The notes: generated from the letters alone by a model not told the origin. Positions 9,207-18,374 are shown, counted from the first letter of the stretch. The stretch is 64,000 bases of DNA from Streptomyces cinereus (GCA_014647715.1 BMPS01000002.1:1-64000), one strand, 5' to 3'. Translations and numbers: made by a program.

Positions 9207-9665
9207 TCAGATGATTGATTTTTCAAACACTTGCCGTAATTCAAAACTGGTATGCACTTGTGCGATACCTTCGATACGGTTTAGACGATGCAATAAAAAT
9301 TCTTCATAATGCGCCATATCTTTGACCAAAGCTTTGATAAGATAGTCTTCGCTGCGCCCTGTCACAATACTACAGCTGACCACTTCAGGAAATTCTCGTA
9401 GTTTTTTTTCAAAATTGCTAAAGCGCTCTGCCGTATGTTTATCCATGCTAATGGCAATATAGACTGACAATTGATAACCTAATTTTCTAGGGTCGGTTGT
9501 GACACTATAACCGGTGATAATACCGGCATCTTCTAATTGTTTGACTCTGCGCGCACAGGGAGTAGGGCTTAAGTTTACGCTTTCTGCCAATTCAAGATTG
9601 CTCATGCGTGCATTTTCTCGTAATAGCGCTAATATTTGTCTGTCTATTTTATCTAATGAAGCCAT
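9207..9665 (-). CDS. lrp: Lrp/AsnC-family transcriptional regulator
   Basis: A DNA-binding regulator of amino-acid metabolism, typically an octamer. The 152 residues match the family: an N-terminal helix-turn-helix (LDKIDRQILALLRENARMSNLELAESV, with recognition helix SPTPCARRVKQLE) and a C-terminal RAM/AsnC effector domain containing SIVTGRSEDYLIKALV. It faces leuA across a 160-bp shared intergenic region and is convergent with the AGCS symporter gene, so either may be a target; this is inference. It could be global Lrp or a local paralogue such as a BkdR-like protein. Confidence 0.88.
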   Translation of the reverse strand: MASLDKIDRQILALLRENARMSNLELAESVNLSPTPCARRVKQLEDAGIITGYSVTTDPRKLGYQLSVYIAISMDKHTAERFSNFEKKLREFPEVVSCSIVTGRSEDYLIKALVKDMAHYEEFLLHRLNRIEGIAQVHTSFELRQVFEKSII

Positions 9666-9757
9666 GGTAAATTCTCAAAATTAGTGATTTTAACTACACA
9701 ATATAATTTTATTAGTCATAAATATCAAATTCTCTGTATTTTATAGCAAAATTTGGT

Positions 9758-9786
9758 TACTTCAACTACAAAAAAATGGGTATAAT
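9758..9786 (+). promoter_or_regulatory. Candidate sigma-70 promoter of leuA
   Basis: A perfect TATAAT at 9781-9786 has TTACTT 17 bp upstream (9758-9763). It lies 45 bp before the preferred leuA start, in the region shared with the divergent lrp gene. Confidence 0.5.
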
Positions 9787-9829
9787 TTCATCATAAAATT
9801 TTAAGCAAAATTAAATGTGGAGAATTAGC

Positions 9830-11560
9830 ATGTCAATACAACCCAAAAACGCGGCTTTTAATCATAAAAAGTACCAACCCTTTGCATTTGCACCAAAGAT
9901 GACCCAGCGTACTTGGCCCGATAAAACCATCACCAAAGCGCCTATATGGACGTCGGTGGATTTGCGAGATGGTAACCAAGCCTTGATTGAGCCGATGAGC
10001 ATTGAACAAAAAATGCGCTTCTTTGATTTGTTGGTGCAAGTGGGTTTCAAAGAAATTGAGATTGGTTTTCCATCCGCGGCGCAGGTCGAGTATGACTTTA
10101 CCCGTAAATTAATCGAAGGCGGACACGTACCCGACGATGTGACCTTGCAAGTATTGGTGCAGGCACGTGAACATTTGATTCGCCGTACTTTTGAGTCGCT
10201 AAAGGGAGCCAAACGTGCCATCGTCCACGTGTATAACTCAACCTCAAAAGTGCAGCGCGAAAAAGTGTATCAAAAAAATTATGATGACATCATTGCGATT
10301 GCGGTTGAAGGTGCGACATTATTACGTGAGTTGGCGAAAGAATACCCTGAAACTGAATGGATTTTTGAATATTCTCCTGAAAGTTTCTCACAAACCGAGG
10401 TCGATTTTTCGGTCAAAATCTGTGATGAGGTGTGTAAAGTTTGGCGCCCGGACTTAGGTCAGAAGGTAATCTTTAACTTGCCATCAACAGTAGAGAGCTC
10501 AACGCCCAATATTTATGCCGATCAGATTGAATATTTTTGCCAAAACTTACCCATGCGTGAGCATGTGATTGTGAGCCTTCACACCCACAATGACCGTGGC
10601 TGTGCCGTGGCTGCCAGTGAGTTGGGTTTGATGGCAGGGGCTGACCGTATCGAGGGCACACTTTTTGGCAATGGCGAGCGCACAGGCAACATGGATATTA
10701 TGGTCATGGCGATGAATATGTACAGCCAAGGCGTAGACCCACAGCTTGATTTTAGTAACATGAGCGAAATCGCCCAAGTGGTAAGTGAGTGCAATCAGTT
10801 ACCGATTCATCCACGCCATCCTTATGTGGGCGAATTGGTATTTACCGCTTTTAGTGGCTCGCACCAAGATGCCATTAAAAAATCGCTAGATTATAACGAG
10901 AAAAATGCCGAAGCTACCCAAGGCTTATGGGATGTGGCATACTTGCCGATTGACCCTGCTCATATCGGACGCGGCTATCAGGATGTTGTACGTATCAATA
11001 GCCAGTCAGGGAAAGGCGGTGTTGCTTATATCTTGCAACGTGACTTTGGTTTTCATTTGCCGCGCTGGACGCAAATTGACTTTAGCCGTGTCATTCAGCA
11101 AGAAGCCGAAAGCCGTCAGACAGAATTGACATCAGATGATGTTATTAGCGTGTTTGAAAACACTTATTTGAACCAATCTACTTTGGCGTTGCAAGATTAT
11201 GAAATCAAAAACACCGCTGGCTCAGTGAGCTTTTCAGGCTCTGTACGCATGGGAGATGACATCATAGACGTTGTTGGTAATGGCAATGGTCCGTTGTCTG
11301 CCTTTATCAATGCCATCTCTGCCAAATTGAACAAAAATATTCACGTTATCAACTATGCAGAGCATGCATTAACGGTTGAAAGTCAAAGCCCGCTCACCCA
11401 AAACAACAGTGATGCCAATGCCGTTGCTTACTTACAGTTGAATATTGAAGGTGAGATTTATTCAGGTATCGGCACTTGCTCAAGCACCGTATCAGCGATG
11501 TTAAAAGCCGCCTTGTCTGCGTTGGCACAAGCGCAAATTGCCGATACTGAGCATCATTAA
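9830..11560 (+). CDS. leuA: 2-isopropylmalate synthase
   Basis: LeuA condenses acetyl-CoA with 2-ketoisovalerate, the first committed step of leucine synthesis. Seen: the HMGL/DRE-TIM barrel with DLRDGNQALIEPM, FKEIEIGFPSAAQ, SLHTHNDRGCAVAASELG and GTLFGNGERTGNMD, then the C-terminal LeuA regulatory domain from about residue 440, which mediates leucine feedback. About 576 residues is normal for the longer (type 2) enzyme. ATG at 9830 has TGGAGA at good spacing and is preferred to ATG at 9815. A terminator follows. leuBCD are not in the window. Confidence 0.95.
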   Translation: MSIQPKNAAFNHKKYQPFAFAPKMTQRTWPDKTITKAPIWTSVDLRDGNQALIEPMSIEQKMRFFDLLVQVGFKEIEIGFPSAAQVEYDFTRKLIEGGHVPDDVTLQVLVQAREHLIRRTFESLKGAKRAIVHVYNSTSKVQREKVYQKNYDDIIAIAVEGATLLRELAKEYPETEWIFEYSPESFSQTEVDFSVKICDEVCKVWRPDLGQKVIFNLPSTVESSTPNIYADQIEYFCQNLPMREHVIVSLHTHNDRGCAVAASELGLMAGADRIEGTLFGNGERTGNMDIMVMAMNMYSQGVDPQLDFSNMSEIAQVVSECNQLPIHPRHPYVGELVFTAFSGSHQDAIKKSLDYNEKNAEATQGLWDVAYLPIDPAHIGRGYQDVVRINSQSGKGGVAYILQRDFGFHLPRWTQIDFSRVIQQEAESRQTELTSDDVISVFENTYLNQSTLALQDYEIKNTAGSVSFSGSVRMGDDIIDVVGNGNGPLSAFINAISAKLNKNIHVINYAEHALTVESQSPLTQNNSDANAVAYLQLNIEGEIYSGIGTCSSTVSAMLKAALSALAQAQIADTEHH

Positions 11561-11602
11561 TTAGCTTTTATAAAGCGCAAATTTATCAGTAGCTTTTATC
11601 AC

Positions 11603-11636
11603 CAAAAGAGCAATTGCCCTAGTTGCTCTTTTTTTA
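11603..11636 (+). terminator. Rho-independent terminator of leuA
   Basis: aaaagagcaa and ttgctctttt pair around a 9-base loop, followed by a T-run, about 45 bp after the leuA stop. Confidence 0.85.
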
Positions 11637-11765
11637 TGGGCTAACATGTAACATACCCAAGCTAATAGCAAAAGGCGCTAATAGCAAAAGGGGTGCAATT
11701 CCAGACATACTATTTTATGGTATGATAGAGGCACTTTAAATTTACAGTAATAATAGGGTTGTATG

Positions 11766-12086
11766 ATGCATTGCGATATTTATAAATTTAGCAAAAAAGA
11801 TGACCTGTATGTGTACATTGCTCGTCCAGATTATCCCAATGACACTGACGAGATTCGTGATTGGCTATCGGTGTTGCCCAAGGATTTTCGCCAAGCGATT
11901 GGACGCGAAACATTTGTGATGCATTTGGATTTGGCGAATACGCCAAAGCTTGCACGAGTCAATAAAGCAGAAGTGTTAGAAAAGTTGCAAAGCCAAGGGT
12001 ATTTTGTGCAAATGCCGCCTGAAGATGTGTTGTTACGCCAAGCAAAATTGAATATGGCAGAAGCGCAGCAGAACAAGTGGCAGTAG
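11766..12086 (+). CDS. YcgL-domain protein
   Basis: A small cytosolic protein of the YcgL family (DUF709), whose role is not well established. The 106 residues show the family pattern: MHCDIYKFSKKDDLYVYI at the start and YFVQMPPEDVLLRQ near the end. Of two adjacent ATGs, the second (11766) is 7 bases after AGGG and lines up with the E. coli YcgL start (M-x-C-x-IY). It is followed 66 bp later by a membrane-protein gene on the same strand. Confidence 0.85.
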   Translation: MHCDIYKFSKKDDLYVYIARPDYPNDTDEIRDWLSVLPKDFRQAIGRETFVMHLDLANTPKLARVNKAEVLEKLQSQGYFVQMPPEDVLLRQAKLNMAEAQQNKWQ

Positions 12087-12152
12087 CAAAATTTTAACCA
12101 AATGATTTGAATCATGCTAAAATAATCTATCTATTTTTGGCAAGGCAAAATT

Positions 12153-12608
12153 ATGTTTGCATTTTTATCACTCGACCAAATCGGTAATGTGCTAGGCGAA
12201 ATCATCATTTGGTGGGCGCAGTTGGTTCAAGGTGTGCCGCCAGACAAATTACCCCTATATGCCTATGTGGGATTTTCCATAGTCGTATTACTGCTTTGGA
12301 TTTTAGTGGTACGGATTTTGCCAAAAACGCTTGCAGGTTTGAGTTGGATTATTCTATTTGCAATTTTGCTCACGCCCACCACTTCCCTTGGCACCCCGCC
12401 TGACATCGCACCAGCGAGTATTTCAGTGGTTTATGGGATTTTACTTAAAGATCCAGCAATTATCTTTAATGGGTTGCTACCAATTATGGTTGTGATTACA
12501 GTGGGCTGTATTTTGGGTTTTATTTGGCAAATTATTCGAATGGGTATCGATAAAACCAACAAAAAACATGCGTTAAATAACGCCAATATCAGCCAGCCTA
12601 GCCGCTAA
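12153..12608 (+). CDS. Hypothetical inner-membrane protein, three predicted membrane segments
   Basis: The 151-residue product has hydrophobic stretches at roughly 39-56, 61-78 and 108-130 and a polar, basic C-terminal tail. I recognise no named domain. It lies between ycgL and the moxR/vWA pair on the same strand, but a 130-bp gap before moxR makes co-transcription uncertain. A role as membrane partner of the moxR pair would be speculation. Confidence 0.65.
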   Translation: MFAFLSLDQIGNVLGEIIIWWAQLVQGVPPDKLPLYAYVGFSIVVLLLWILVVRILPKTLAGLSWIILFAILLTPTTSLGTPPDIAPASISVVYGILLKDPAIIFNGLLPIMVVITVGCILGFIWQIIRMGIDKTNKKHALNNANISQPSR

Positions 12609-12741
12609 GCTATGATGGTGATAAGCCAACAAGCGATGACGGTTTAATCTTTTACAGCTTAACCTTTTACTTATAGCTTAACTTTCCCTAAAACTTATGA
12701 TAGTCTGAAACTCATTTTTGACGATTATCATAGGTTTTTTT

Positions 12742-13644
12742 ATGTCTGAACATCAGCCAAATGCTGCCATCCAAAATAGCGTCAACCAAAGCAGTTTTAA
12801 AAGCACCGATAGTTATATCGCCACTGACAGCCTAAAGCTTGCCGTCAATGCTGCGATTCGATTGCAAAAACCGTTACTCATCAAAGGGGAACCTGGCACG
12901 GGTAAAACGCTATTGGCTGAAGAAGTGGCAAAAAGCTTAGGTATGCCACTGTTAACTTGGCACATCAAATCTACCACCAAAGCCGAACAGGGCTTGTATG
13001 AGTACGATGCGGTATCACGCCTGCGGGATAGCCAACTGGGCGATGACCGCGTGTATGATATTGCTAATTACATCAAGGCAGGCAAGTTATGGCAAGCATT
13101 TACCAGTCCTGAGCGTGTGGTACTGCTCATTGATGAGATTGATAAAGCAGATATTGAGTTCCCCAACGACTTACTGCATGAGCTCGATAAAATGTCGTTT
13201 TATGTGTATGAAACTGGCGAAACGATTACTGCCGATCATCGTCCCGTTGTCATTATCACGTCAAACAATGAAAAAGAATTGCCTGATGCCTTCTTGCGTC
13301 GTTGCTTTTTCCATTATATTGATTTTCCTGACCAAGCAACCATGCGTGAAATTGTGGATGTGCATTTCCCCAATCTACAAGCAGACTTGGTGGATGAAGC
13401 ACTCAAGGTGTTCTACGGTCTGCGTGAAGTCAAAGGCTTAAAAAAACCGCCATCTACCTCTGAGTTGATAGATTGGATTAGTTTGCTCATGGCCGATGAT
13501 TTGCAAGCGGGCAGTCAAAATGCGATTGAACGGTTGACAAATCCAAGCGATAACTTACCGCCTATGGCGGGAGCGTTGCTCAAAAATGAAAATGACTTGA
13601 GTTTACTTGAACGTATAGGCTTTATGCTGCGTCGTAGTCGATAG
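12742..13644 (+). CDS. MoxR-type AAA+ ATPase
   Basis: MoxR ATPases act as chaperones that remodel or load metals into partner proteins, usually with a von Willebrand A protein encoded next door. Seen: Walker A GEPGTGKT (about residue 45), Walker B VVLLIDEIDKAD, sensor-1-like VIITSNNEKELPDAFLRRC. ATG at 12742 begins MSEHQPN and has AGG upstream; a TTG further upstream is less likely. The vWA gene starts 9 bp after the stop, so the two form an operon. The client protein is unknown. Confidence 0.9.
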   Translation: MSEHQPNAAIQNSVNQSSFKSTDSYIATDSLKLAVNAAIRLQKPLLIKGEPGTGKTLLAEEVAKSLGMPLLTWHIKSTTKAEQGLYEYDAVSRLRDSQLGDDRVYDIANYIKAGKLWQAFTSPERVVLLIDEIDKADIEFPNDLLHELDKMSFYVYETGETITADHRPVVIITSNNEKELPDAFLRRCFFHYIDFPDQATMREIVDVHFPNLQADLVDEALKVFYGLREVKGLKKPPSTSELIDWISLLMADDLQAGSQNAIERLTNPSDNLPPMAGALLKNENDLSLLERIGFMLRRSR

Positions 13645-13653
13645 GGGATTGGT

Positions 13654-14841
13654 GTGTTTATCAATCTTTTTTACACCTTACGCACTTATGGCGTGCCAGT
13701 TTCCACCCGGGAATTGCTAGATCTTTATGCTTTGCTAGAAACAGGCATTGTGTTTGCCGACCGTGAACAATTCTACGAGCTGATTCGCCTATGTATGGTC
13801 AAAGACGAAAAATACTTTGATAAATTTGACCGTGCCATGGCAGATTATTTTGAAGGTATTGATACACTCGACATTGACGAGCTGATGGCAAAATTGGGTA
13901 ATGTCCCCAAAGAATGGCTAGAACTTAAACTTGACCCCAACAATCTCACCGAAGCCCAGCGGCGCCTACTCAAAAAATATGGTTCGCTTGAAGCACTCAT
14001 GAAAGCCCTAGAGGAACGCCTACAAGAACAAAAAGAGCGACACCAAGGCGGTAACAAATGGGTTGGTACAGGCGGCTCATCGCCATTTGGCGCGTATGGT
14101 GACCATCCTGAAGGCGTACGAGTAGGCGGCGAAAGCCGAAAACGTAGTGCCGTTAAAGTCTGGGAAGAACGGCGCTATCAAGATTTGGACACCGATAACC
14201 AGTTAGAAACCCGCTCCATGCAGATGGCACTGCGTAAACTGCGTAAATTCGCCCGTGATGGGGCGGCTGATGAGCTTGATATTGGCTCAACCATCAAGAA
14301 AACCGCGCAAACGGGGATGCTCGATGTGCAGCTGCGTCCCGAACGCCGCAATCGTGTCAAAGTGCTCATGCTATTTGATATCGGTGGTAGCATGGATAGC
14401 TATATCGAAGCCTGTGAGCGCTTATTTGCCGCCGCTAAAAACGAATTTAAGACGCTTGAATTTTTTTATTTTCATAACTGCGTGTATGAGTATGTTTGGA
14501 CAGAAAATGCCCGCCGTAATGCCAGTGCCGTGCCCACATTGGATGTGCTACACAAATACGGCAGTGATTATCGGGTGATTTTTGTGGGGGATGCAGCAAT
14601 GTCGCCTTATGAGTTATTATCTGTTGGCGGCAGCGTTGAGTATATGAGCCAAGATACGGGGCAGGCGTGGCTAAAACGTATCACTAACCATTTTGATAAA
14701 GTCGCATGGCTCAACCCTGAGACACAAAGCTACTGGCAATATACGCAAACCATCGGCTTAATCAAAGATATCATGCAAGGTCATATGTACCCGATGACCT
14801 TGCATGGTATTGAAGATATGACCAAGTATTTAGCGCGGTAG
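13654..14841 (+). CDS. von Willebrand A domain protein, CoxE-like
   Basis: A cytosolic partner of the upstream MoxR ATPase, 395 residues. The N-terminal half is helical and charged (a KALEERLQEQKERHQ stretch near 120); the C-terminal half is a vWA domain with a MIDAS-like metal motif DIGGSMDS starting at Asp242. The canonical motif is DxSxS; here the first Ser is Gly, a variant I recall in CoxE-like proteins. Start is GTG with AGGGGA five bases upstream, right after moxR. CoxE homologues help mature CO dehydrogenase, but no such enzyme is encoded here. Confidence 0.85.
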   Translation: MFINLFYTLRTYGVPVSTRELLDLYALLETGIVFADREQFYELIRLCMVKDEKYFDKFDRAMADYFEGIDTLDIDELMAKLGNVPKEWLELKLDPNNLTEAQRRLLKKYGSLEALMKALEERLQEQKERHQGGNKWVGTGGSSPFGAYGDHPEGVRVGGESRKRSAVKVWEERRYQDLDTDNQLETRSMQMALRKLRKFARDGAADELDIGSTIKKTAQTGMLDVQLRPERRNRVKVLMLFDIGGSMDSYIEACERLFAAAKNEFKTLEFFYFHNCVYEYVWTENARRNASAVPTLDVLHKYGSDYRVIFVGDAAMSPYELLSVGGSVEYMSQDTGQAWLKRITNHFDKVAWLNPETQSYWQYTQTIGLIKDIMQGHMYPMTLHGIEDMTKYLAR

Positions 14842-14857
14842 TATTGTTAAGGCAATT

Positions 14858-14890
14858 AAAAAAAGCATGAATCAATTTCATGCTTTTTTT
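14858..14890. terminator. Terminator after the moxR-vWA operon, also serving rlpA
   Basis: aaaaaaagcatga and tcatgcttttttt form a strong stem with T-runs on both strands between two convergent genes. Confidence 0.85.
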
Positions 14891-14956
14891 GTGCTGATAG
14901 GCAGCTAGTTTACCTAAAATCTGCTAGTAACCTAGAAGCTGCTAGTTAGCTAAACA

Positions 14957-15541
14957 TTAGTTTGGACCTGCCACACGCTCAATAATGACGTTGCCTGTAC
15001 CCGTGCTTGCTAAGCCAATTTGTTTGGCGGCGGCATACGATAAATCTAAGACACGGTGGCTTGAGAATGGACCGCGGTCATTGACTTTTACCACAACGCT
15101 TTTGCCGTTTGATTTGTTGGTCACTTTGATATAACAGTTCATTGGCAATGAGCGATGGGCAGCCGTCAACGAATTGGAATCAAAAGTATCGCCGCTAGCA
15201 GTTTTACGACCTTGAAATTGACGACCATACCAAGAGGCGACACCCGTTTGGCTAAAACGATTGACCGTATTAGATGCAACGGCAGAAAGACGCTCTAACA
15301 CGTCTGCATCTTTGCTAGCTTGTGAAGTGTCTTGGCTGATAAGTTGGCTTTCTAAGGCAAGGTTGCGAGGTTGACGCGCGGATTTGACTAAGTCTGATGC
15401 ATTGTTGTGCTGGCGGGTTAACTCATTAAGTACGTGATCTAAATTGCTCGTGGCTGCTTGGGTAGTTGAGCTAAGCGCCGTCACGCCACAAAAGCAAAGT
15501 AACGTCGCTACGTTAGCTAAATTCGATTGACGTTTTGACAT
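14957..15541 (-). CDS. rlpA: RlpA-family septal lytic transglycosylase or related protein
   Basis: RlpA proteins have a double-psi beta-barrel and in some species cleave naked glycan strands at the septum. The 194 residues start with a signal peptide (hydrophobic segment about 10-28, ending TQA-A); a linker follows, and the barrel occupies roughly 98-190 with GVASWYG, GRKTASGD, LPMNCYIKVTNKSNGKSVVVKVNDRGPF and RVLDLSYAAA. There is no SPOR domain and no lipobox, unlike the longer E. coli or Pseudomonas RlpA. A smaller paralogue lies at 47.5-47.8 kb. Confidence 0.85.
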   Translation of the reverse strand: MSKRQSNLANVATLLCFCGVTALSSTTQAATSNLDHVLNELTRQHNNASDLVKSARQPRNLALESQLISQDTSQASKDADVLERLSAVASNTVNRFSQTGVASWYGRQFQGRKTASGDTFDSNSLTAAHRSLPMNCYIKVTNKSNGKSVVVKVNDRGPFSSHRVLDLSYAAAKQIGLASTGTGNVIIERVAGPN

Positions 15542-15954
15542 AATGTCCTCTGAACAATCGCTCTTTACGATGAGCGCCTAATGTTTGGGAGCCAATAAGC
15601 CTTTATATGTCATTCATACAAATTGCTTATAAGTCACCACGAAAATTTATTAGATTTAACAATTAGTTTACAAATTTTACTTTGTTTCGGTATGTAATTG
15701 TTCAATCTCGATGACCCACAATAAGCAATTACGCGGTTAAAATCACGATTTATTTAGATAAAAGGTATAAAAAAACAGATAAACGGTAAAACTATTAAGT
15801 TTTACCATCGCAATTGTTTAAAAATACTCATAAAAAAGATATCTTTTATGCTAACCATTTTACGTTTTTTACATTTAAAAATACCCAGTTACATAAAGAA
15901 TTTTTTATAAATAGCCTATTTACAAACGAAAAATTTTTGAAAATAGTCTAAGAG
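15542..15954. other. AT-rich intergenic region with two palindromes
   Basis: This stretch separates the end of rodA from the start of rlpA, both on the minus strand, and has no convincing gene. It contains the perfect stem ggtaaaact/agttttacc (15785-15806) and a perfect palindrome aaaagatatctttt (15834-15847). The rlpA promoter must lie near the left end but no clear hexamer pair was found. Confidence 0.5.
15769..15806 (-). terminator. Possible terminator downstream of rodA
   Basis: On the minus strand a perfect 9-bp stem with a 4-base loop is followed, after about 9 bases, by a run of seven T. It lies about 150 bp after the rodA stop, and the gap before the T-run weakens the case. Confidence 0.35.
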
Positions 15955-17100
15955 TTATTTAACATTATGCGAGGCAATTGACATCACCAAACCAAATCCT
16001 GCCATTAAAGTAATTAACGCGGTACCGCCGTAGCTGATAAATGGTAGAGGAACGCCGACAACTGGTAAAATACCTGCCACCATGCCGGCATTCACAAACA
16101 CATAGACAAAAAATGACATGGCAATCGCGCCAGAAAGTAATTTGCTATAGACAGCCGTATTGGAGTAAGCGATAAATAAGGCGCGGCATAGAATACAAAA
16201 ATACAAAAACATCAGTAAACTGACACCGATTAAGCCAAACTCCTCAGAAAAAGCCGCAATAATAAAATCGGTGTGACCTTCTGGTAAAAAGTGTAGATGA
16301 GATTGTGTGCCTTGCAAGTAGCCTTTACCTGTGAGTCCCCCTGAGCCAATCGCGGTTTTTGACTGCATGATATTCCATCCAGCCCCCAAGGCATCGCTTT
16401 CAGGGTCTAGCAAAGTCAGGACGCGTCTGCGCTGGTAGTCGTGTAGCAGGTATTCCCAAGCCACAAAAACAAAGGGAATAAACAGCGCCACCGCAGAGCC
16501 AATTATCCACCAAGGTAAACCCGATAAAAACAGCACAAATAAGCCACTAGACGCCACCAATAAAGAGGTGCCCAAATCGGGCTGTTCAGCAATTAGCAGC
16601 ACCGGAATACCAATCGCCACCAGCGTAATAAGCACTGTCGATAAACTCGGCGGCAAGTCGCGTTTGGATAAAAACCAAGCAGTGAGCATCGGCATGCCAA
16701 GCTTCATAAACTCTGACGGCTGCACACTACCAAACCCAGGAATATCAATCCAGCGCTGCGCACCCAGACGCACCTCACCAATAATTTTGACCAGTATCAG
16801 TAATCCCACGCCACCCACATAAAAAAACGGGGTAAAATCACGGTAAAGACTGGGCGGGATTTGCGCCATGACAATCATCACCACAAACGCGATGGTAAAA
16901 CTAATGGTTTGACGGATGACCATTCCCATGTCTTGAGTAGAGGCACTATATAAAATGGCTAAACCGAATAAAGCCGTGACAAACAATAGCATCAATAACC
17001 AAGGGTCTAAATGCACGCGCTGCCAAAAGGAGGGTAGACTGTCATTACCAAAGTGATGAGCTTGCCTAGAAAAACGGTACTGTCCAATCTTATCTACCAT
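15955..17100 (-). CDS. rodA: Rod-shape SEDS glycosyltransferase RodA
   Basis: RodA (MrdB) is an inner-membrane SEDS protein that polymerises peptidoglycan glycan strands during side-wall growth together with PBP2. About 381 residues with about ten membrane spans. Seen: PSEFMKLGMPM, AEQPDLGTSLL, RRRVLTLLDPESDALGAGWN, QSKTAIGSGGLTGKGYLQGTQ, LPEGHTDFIIAAFSEEFGL and PFISYGGTAL, the standard RodA/FtsW signatures; the WNIMQSKTAIGSGG form favours RodA over FtsW. The frame is open to a TTG at 17109; ATG at 17100 is preferred. PBP2 and mreBCD are not adjacent. Confidence 0.93.
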   Translation of the reverse strand: MVDKIGQYRFSRQAHHFGNDSLPSFWQRVHLDPWLLMLLFVTALFGLAILYSASTQDMGMVIRQTISFTIAFVVMIVMAQIPPSLYRDFTPFFYVGGVGLLILVKIIGEVRLGAQRWIDIPGFGSVQPSEFMKLGMPMLTAWFLSKRDLPPSLSTVLITLVAIGIPVLLIAEQPDLGTSLLVASSGLFVLFLSGLPWWIIGSAVALFIPFVFVAWEYLLHDYQRRRVLTLLDPESDALGAGWNIMQSKTAIGSGGLTGKGYLQGTQSHLHFLPEGHTDFIIAAFSEEFGLIGVSLLMFLYFCILCRALFIAYSNTAVYSKLLSGAIAMSFFVYVFVNAGMVAGILPVVGVPLPFISYGGTALITLMAGFGLVMSIASHNVK

Positions 17101-17412
17101 ACACACCAAACATCAAATTAACCCGGTGACAATAAGTCTGTAAAAAGACACAAAAATAGGCTCAATAGTTTATATGGCTTAATGTGATTTTGGTAGTCTT
17201 AATAATGTAATAGTTTATAACACTTGTTTCATAGAAATAAGTCACTATATTAAGTGAGCTATTAATTAAGCTTAATTATGAAGTGAACATAACTATTAAG
17301 TGAAAATTATCAAGTGGGCATGGTTACCTAAGCATATCAAGCCCACTTTTTCGACAATTGCTCATAAGTCCGTGGTGTTTTTCCATTTTGACGAAACGTG
17401 AATAGGCAGTCC
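17101..17412. other. Divergent intergenic region with a long-loop hairpin
   Basis: AT-rich region between rodA (minus) and the M15 gene (plus). Arms aagtgggc (17312-17319) and gcccactt (17341-17348) are perfect complements around a 21-base loop, and tttt follows on the plus strand. No gene reads into it from the left, so it might be the end of an undetected small RNA or an operator. The rodA promoter must also be here. Confidence 0.45.
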
Positions 17413-18342
17413 ATGAAACATCAAAACAAGACCAAAAATAAACCAATTATTATCGAAGACAACGCGCAAACAGCCTCCTATAGCAAAACCAACGATTTCA
17501 AAACCAACATTAACAAGACCAAGAATACCAAAACCAAAATTGTTGCAGGCAGTGTTGGCTCCGGGGTGATAATGACATTGCTTATCGCCTGTAATCATCC
17601 TGTCACACCCGTCGATAACCGAAAGCCTACTACGCCCATCGTTCGTCAAACGCAGCCAAACCCTAAAAATACCACTGTCACGCAGACTGACAATATGCGC
17701 GGTCTTATTCTCAATCGTCAAAACACAACCCGACCTACAACAGATTATGGCGCACTCAAAAATAGCACACGATACAATAGTAACGTTGTGTATACGAATG
17801 ATGCAGATTTTAAGGATTGGCTGGCTAGCCACAGCTACCAACAATCAGAAGTGTTGGCTTATCAAAATTACTTGCAAAGCCAATTAGGCACCATTCCGCC
17901 GATGGATCAGTTAATCACGAGTGCCAGAGATGCGCGCCGCTGCGGTTTTGAGCCGTATGAAGTACCGCCTGCATCGCTATGGCAAAATATCGTGCCCACC
18001 CTGCAAATGCTGCAGCAACTGCAAAAACAAGGTTACTTGCCGTATTCGACAGTGATACGCTCCGTGTATCGAAACCCTGCATTGAATGATTGTGCGGGCG
18101 GTGCAGGTGAGAGTAAGCACATGACCAATGGCGCAATTGATATTTGGATACCTGAAAACGAAGCCAACAAATGGGCGATAGAAAGCACCTTTGATGGGCT
18201 TTGCCAGTTTTGGCAGTCCAACGGGCAAGCCTATAGTTTTGGACTTGGCTTGTATCCGACAGGCTCGGTGCATCTCGATACGCAAGGCTTTCGAAAATGG
18301 GGCGCAAGCCATAGCTCAAGCTCATCGCCCTGTCGTTCTTGA
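17413..18342 (+). CDS. M15-type D-alanyl-D-alanine carboxypeptidase-like lipoprotein
   Basis: The C-terminal half (about residues 175-300) resembles zinc peptidases of the M15 family acting on peptidoglycan: SVYRNPALND, then SKHMTNGAIDIW carrying the first His and Asp ligands (SxHxxxxAxD), and SVHLD with the final ligand. A hydrophobic stretch ending LLIAC near residue 60 looks like a lipobox, preceded by an unusually long Lys/Asn/Thr-rich N-terminus. ATG at 17413 follows AGGC; the upstream GTG and later in-frame GTG/ATG codons next to the hydrophobic stretch are alternatives. It is convergent with the M16 pair. Confidence 0.75.
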   Translation: MKHQNKTKNKPIIIEDNAQTASYSKTNDFKTNINKTKNTKTKIVAGSVGSGVIMTLLIACNHPVTPVDNRKPTTPIVRQTQPNPKNTTVTQTDNMRGLILNRQNTTRPTTDYGALKNSTRYNSNVVYTNDADFKDWLASHSYQQSEVLAYQNYLQSQLGTIPPMDQLITSARDARRCGFEPYEVPPASLWQNIVPTLQMLQQLQKQGYLPYSTVIRSVYRNPALNDCAGGAGESKHMTNGAIDIWIPENEANKWAIESTFDGLCQFWQSNGQAYSFGLGLYPTGSVHLDTQGFRKWGASHSSSSSPCRS

Positions 18343-18374
18343 CCCTGTCGCAACCGTTAAGCTGTTTACATTAG

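Noticed and set aside
9666-9829. Leucine leader peptide or T-box before leuA
   Set aside because: The spacer is short and contains no Leu-rich frame or T-box-like motif; only a plain promoter is visible.
12742-14841. MoxR-vWA pair as part of a ternary anti-phage system
   Set aside because: No third effector such as a nuclease or protease is next to the pair, and the proteins look like the housekeeping CoxE-type pair.
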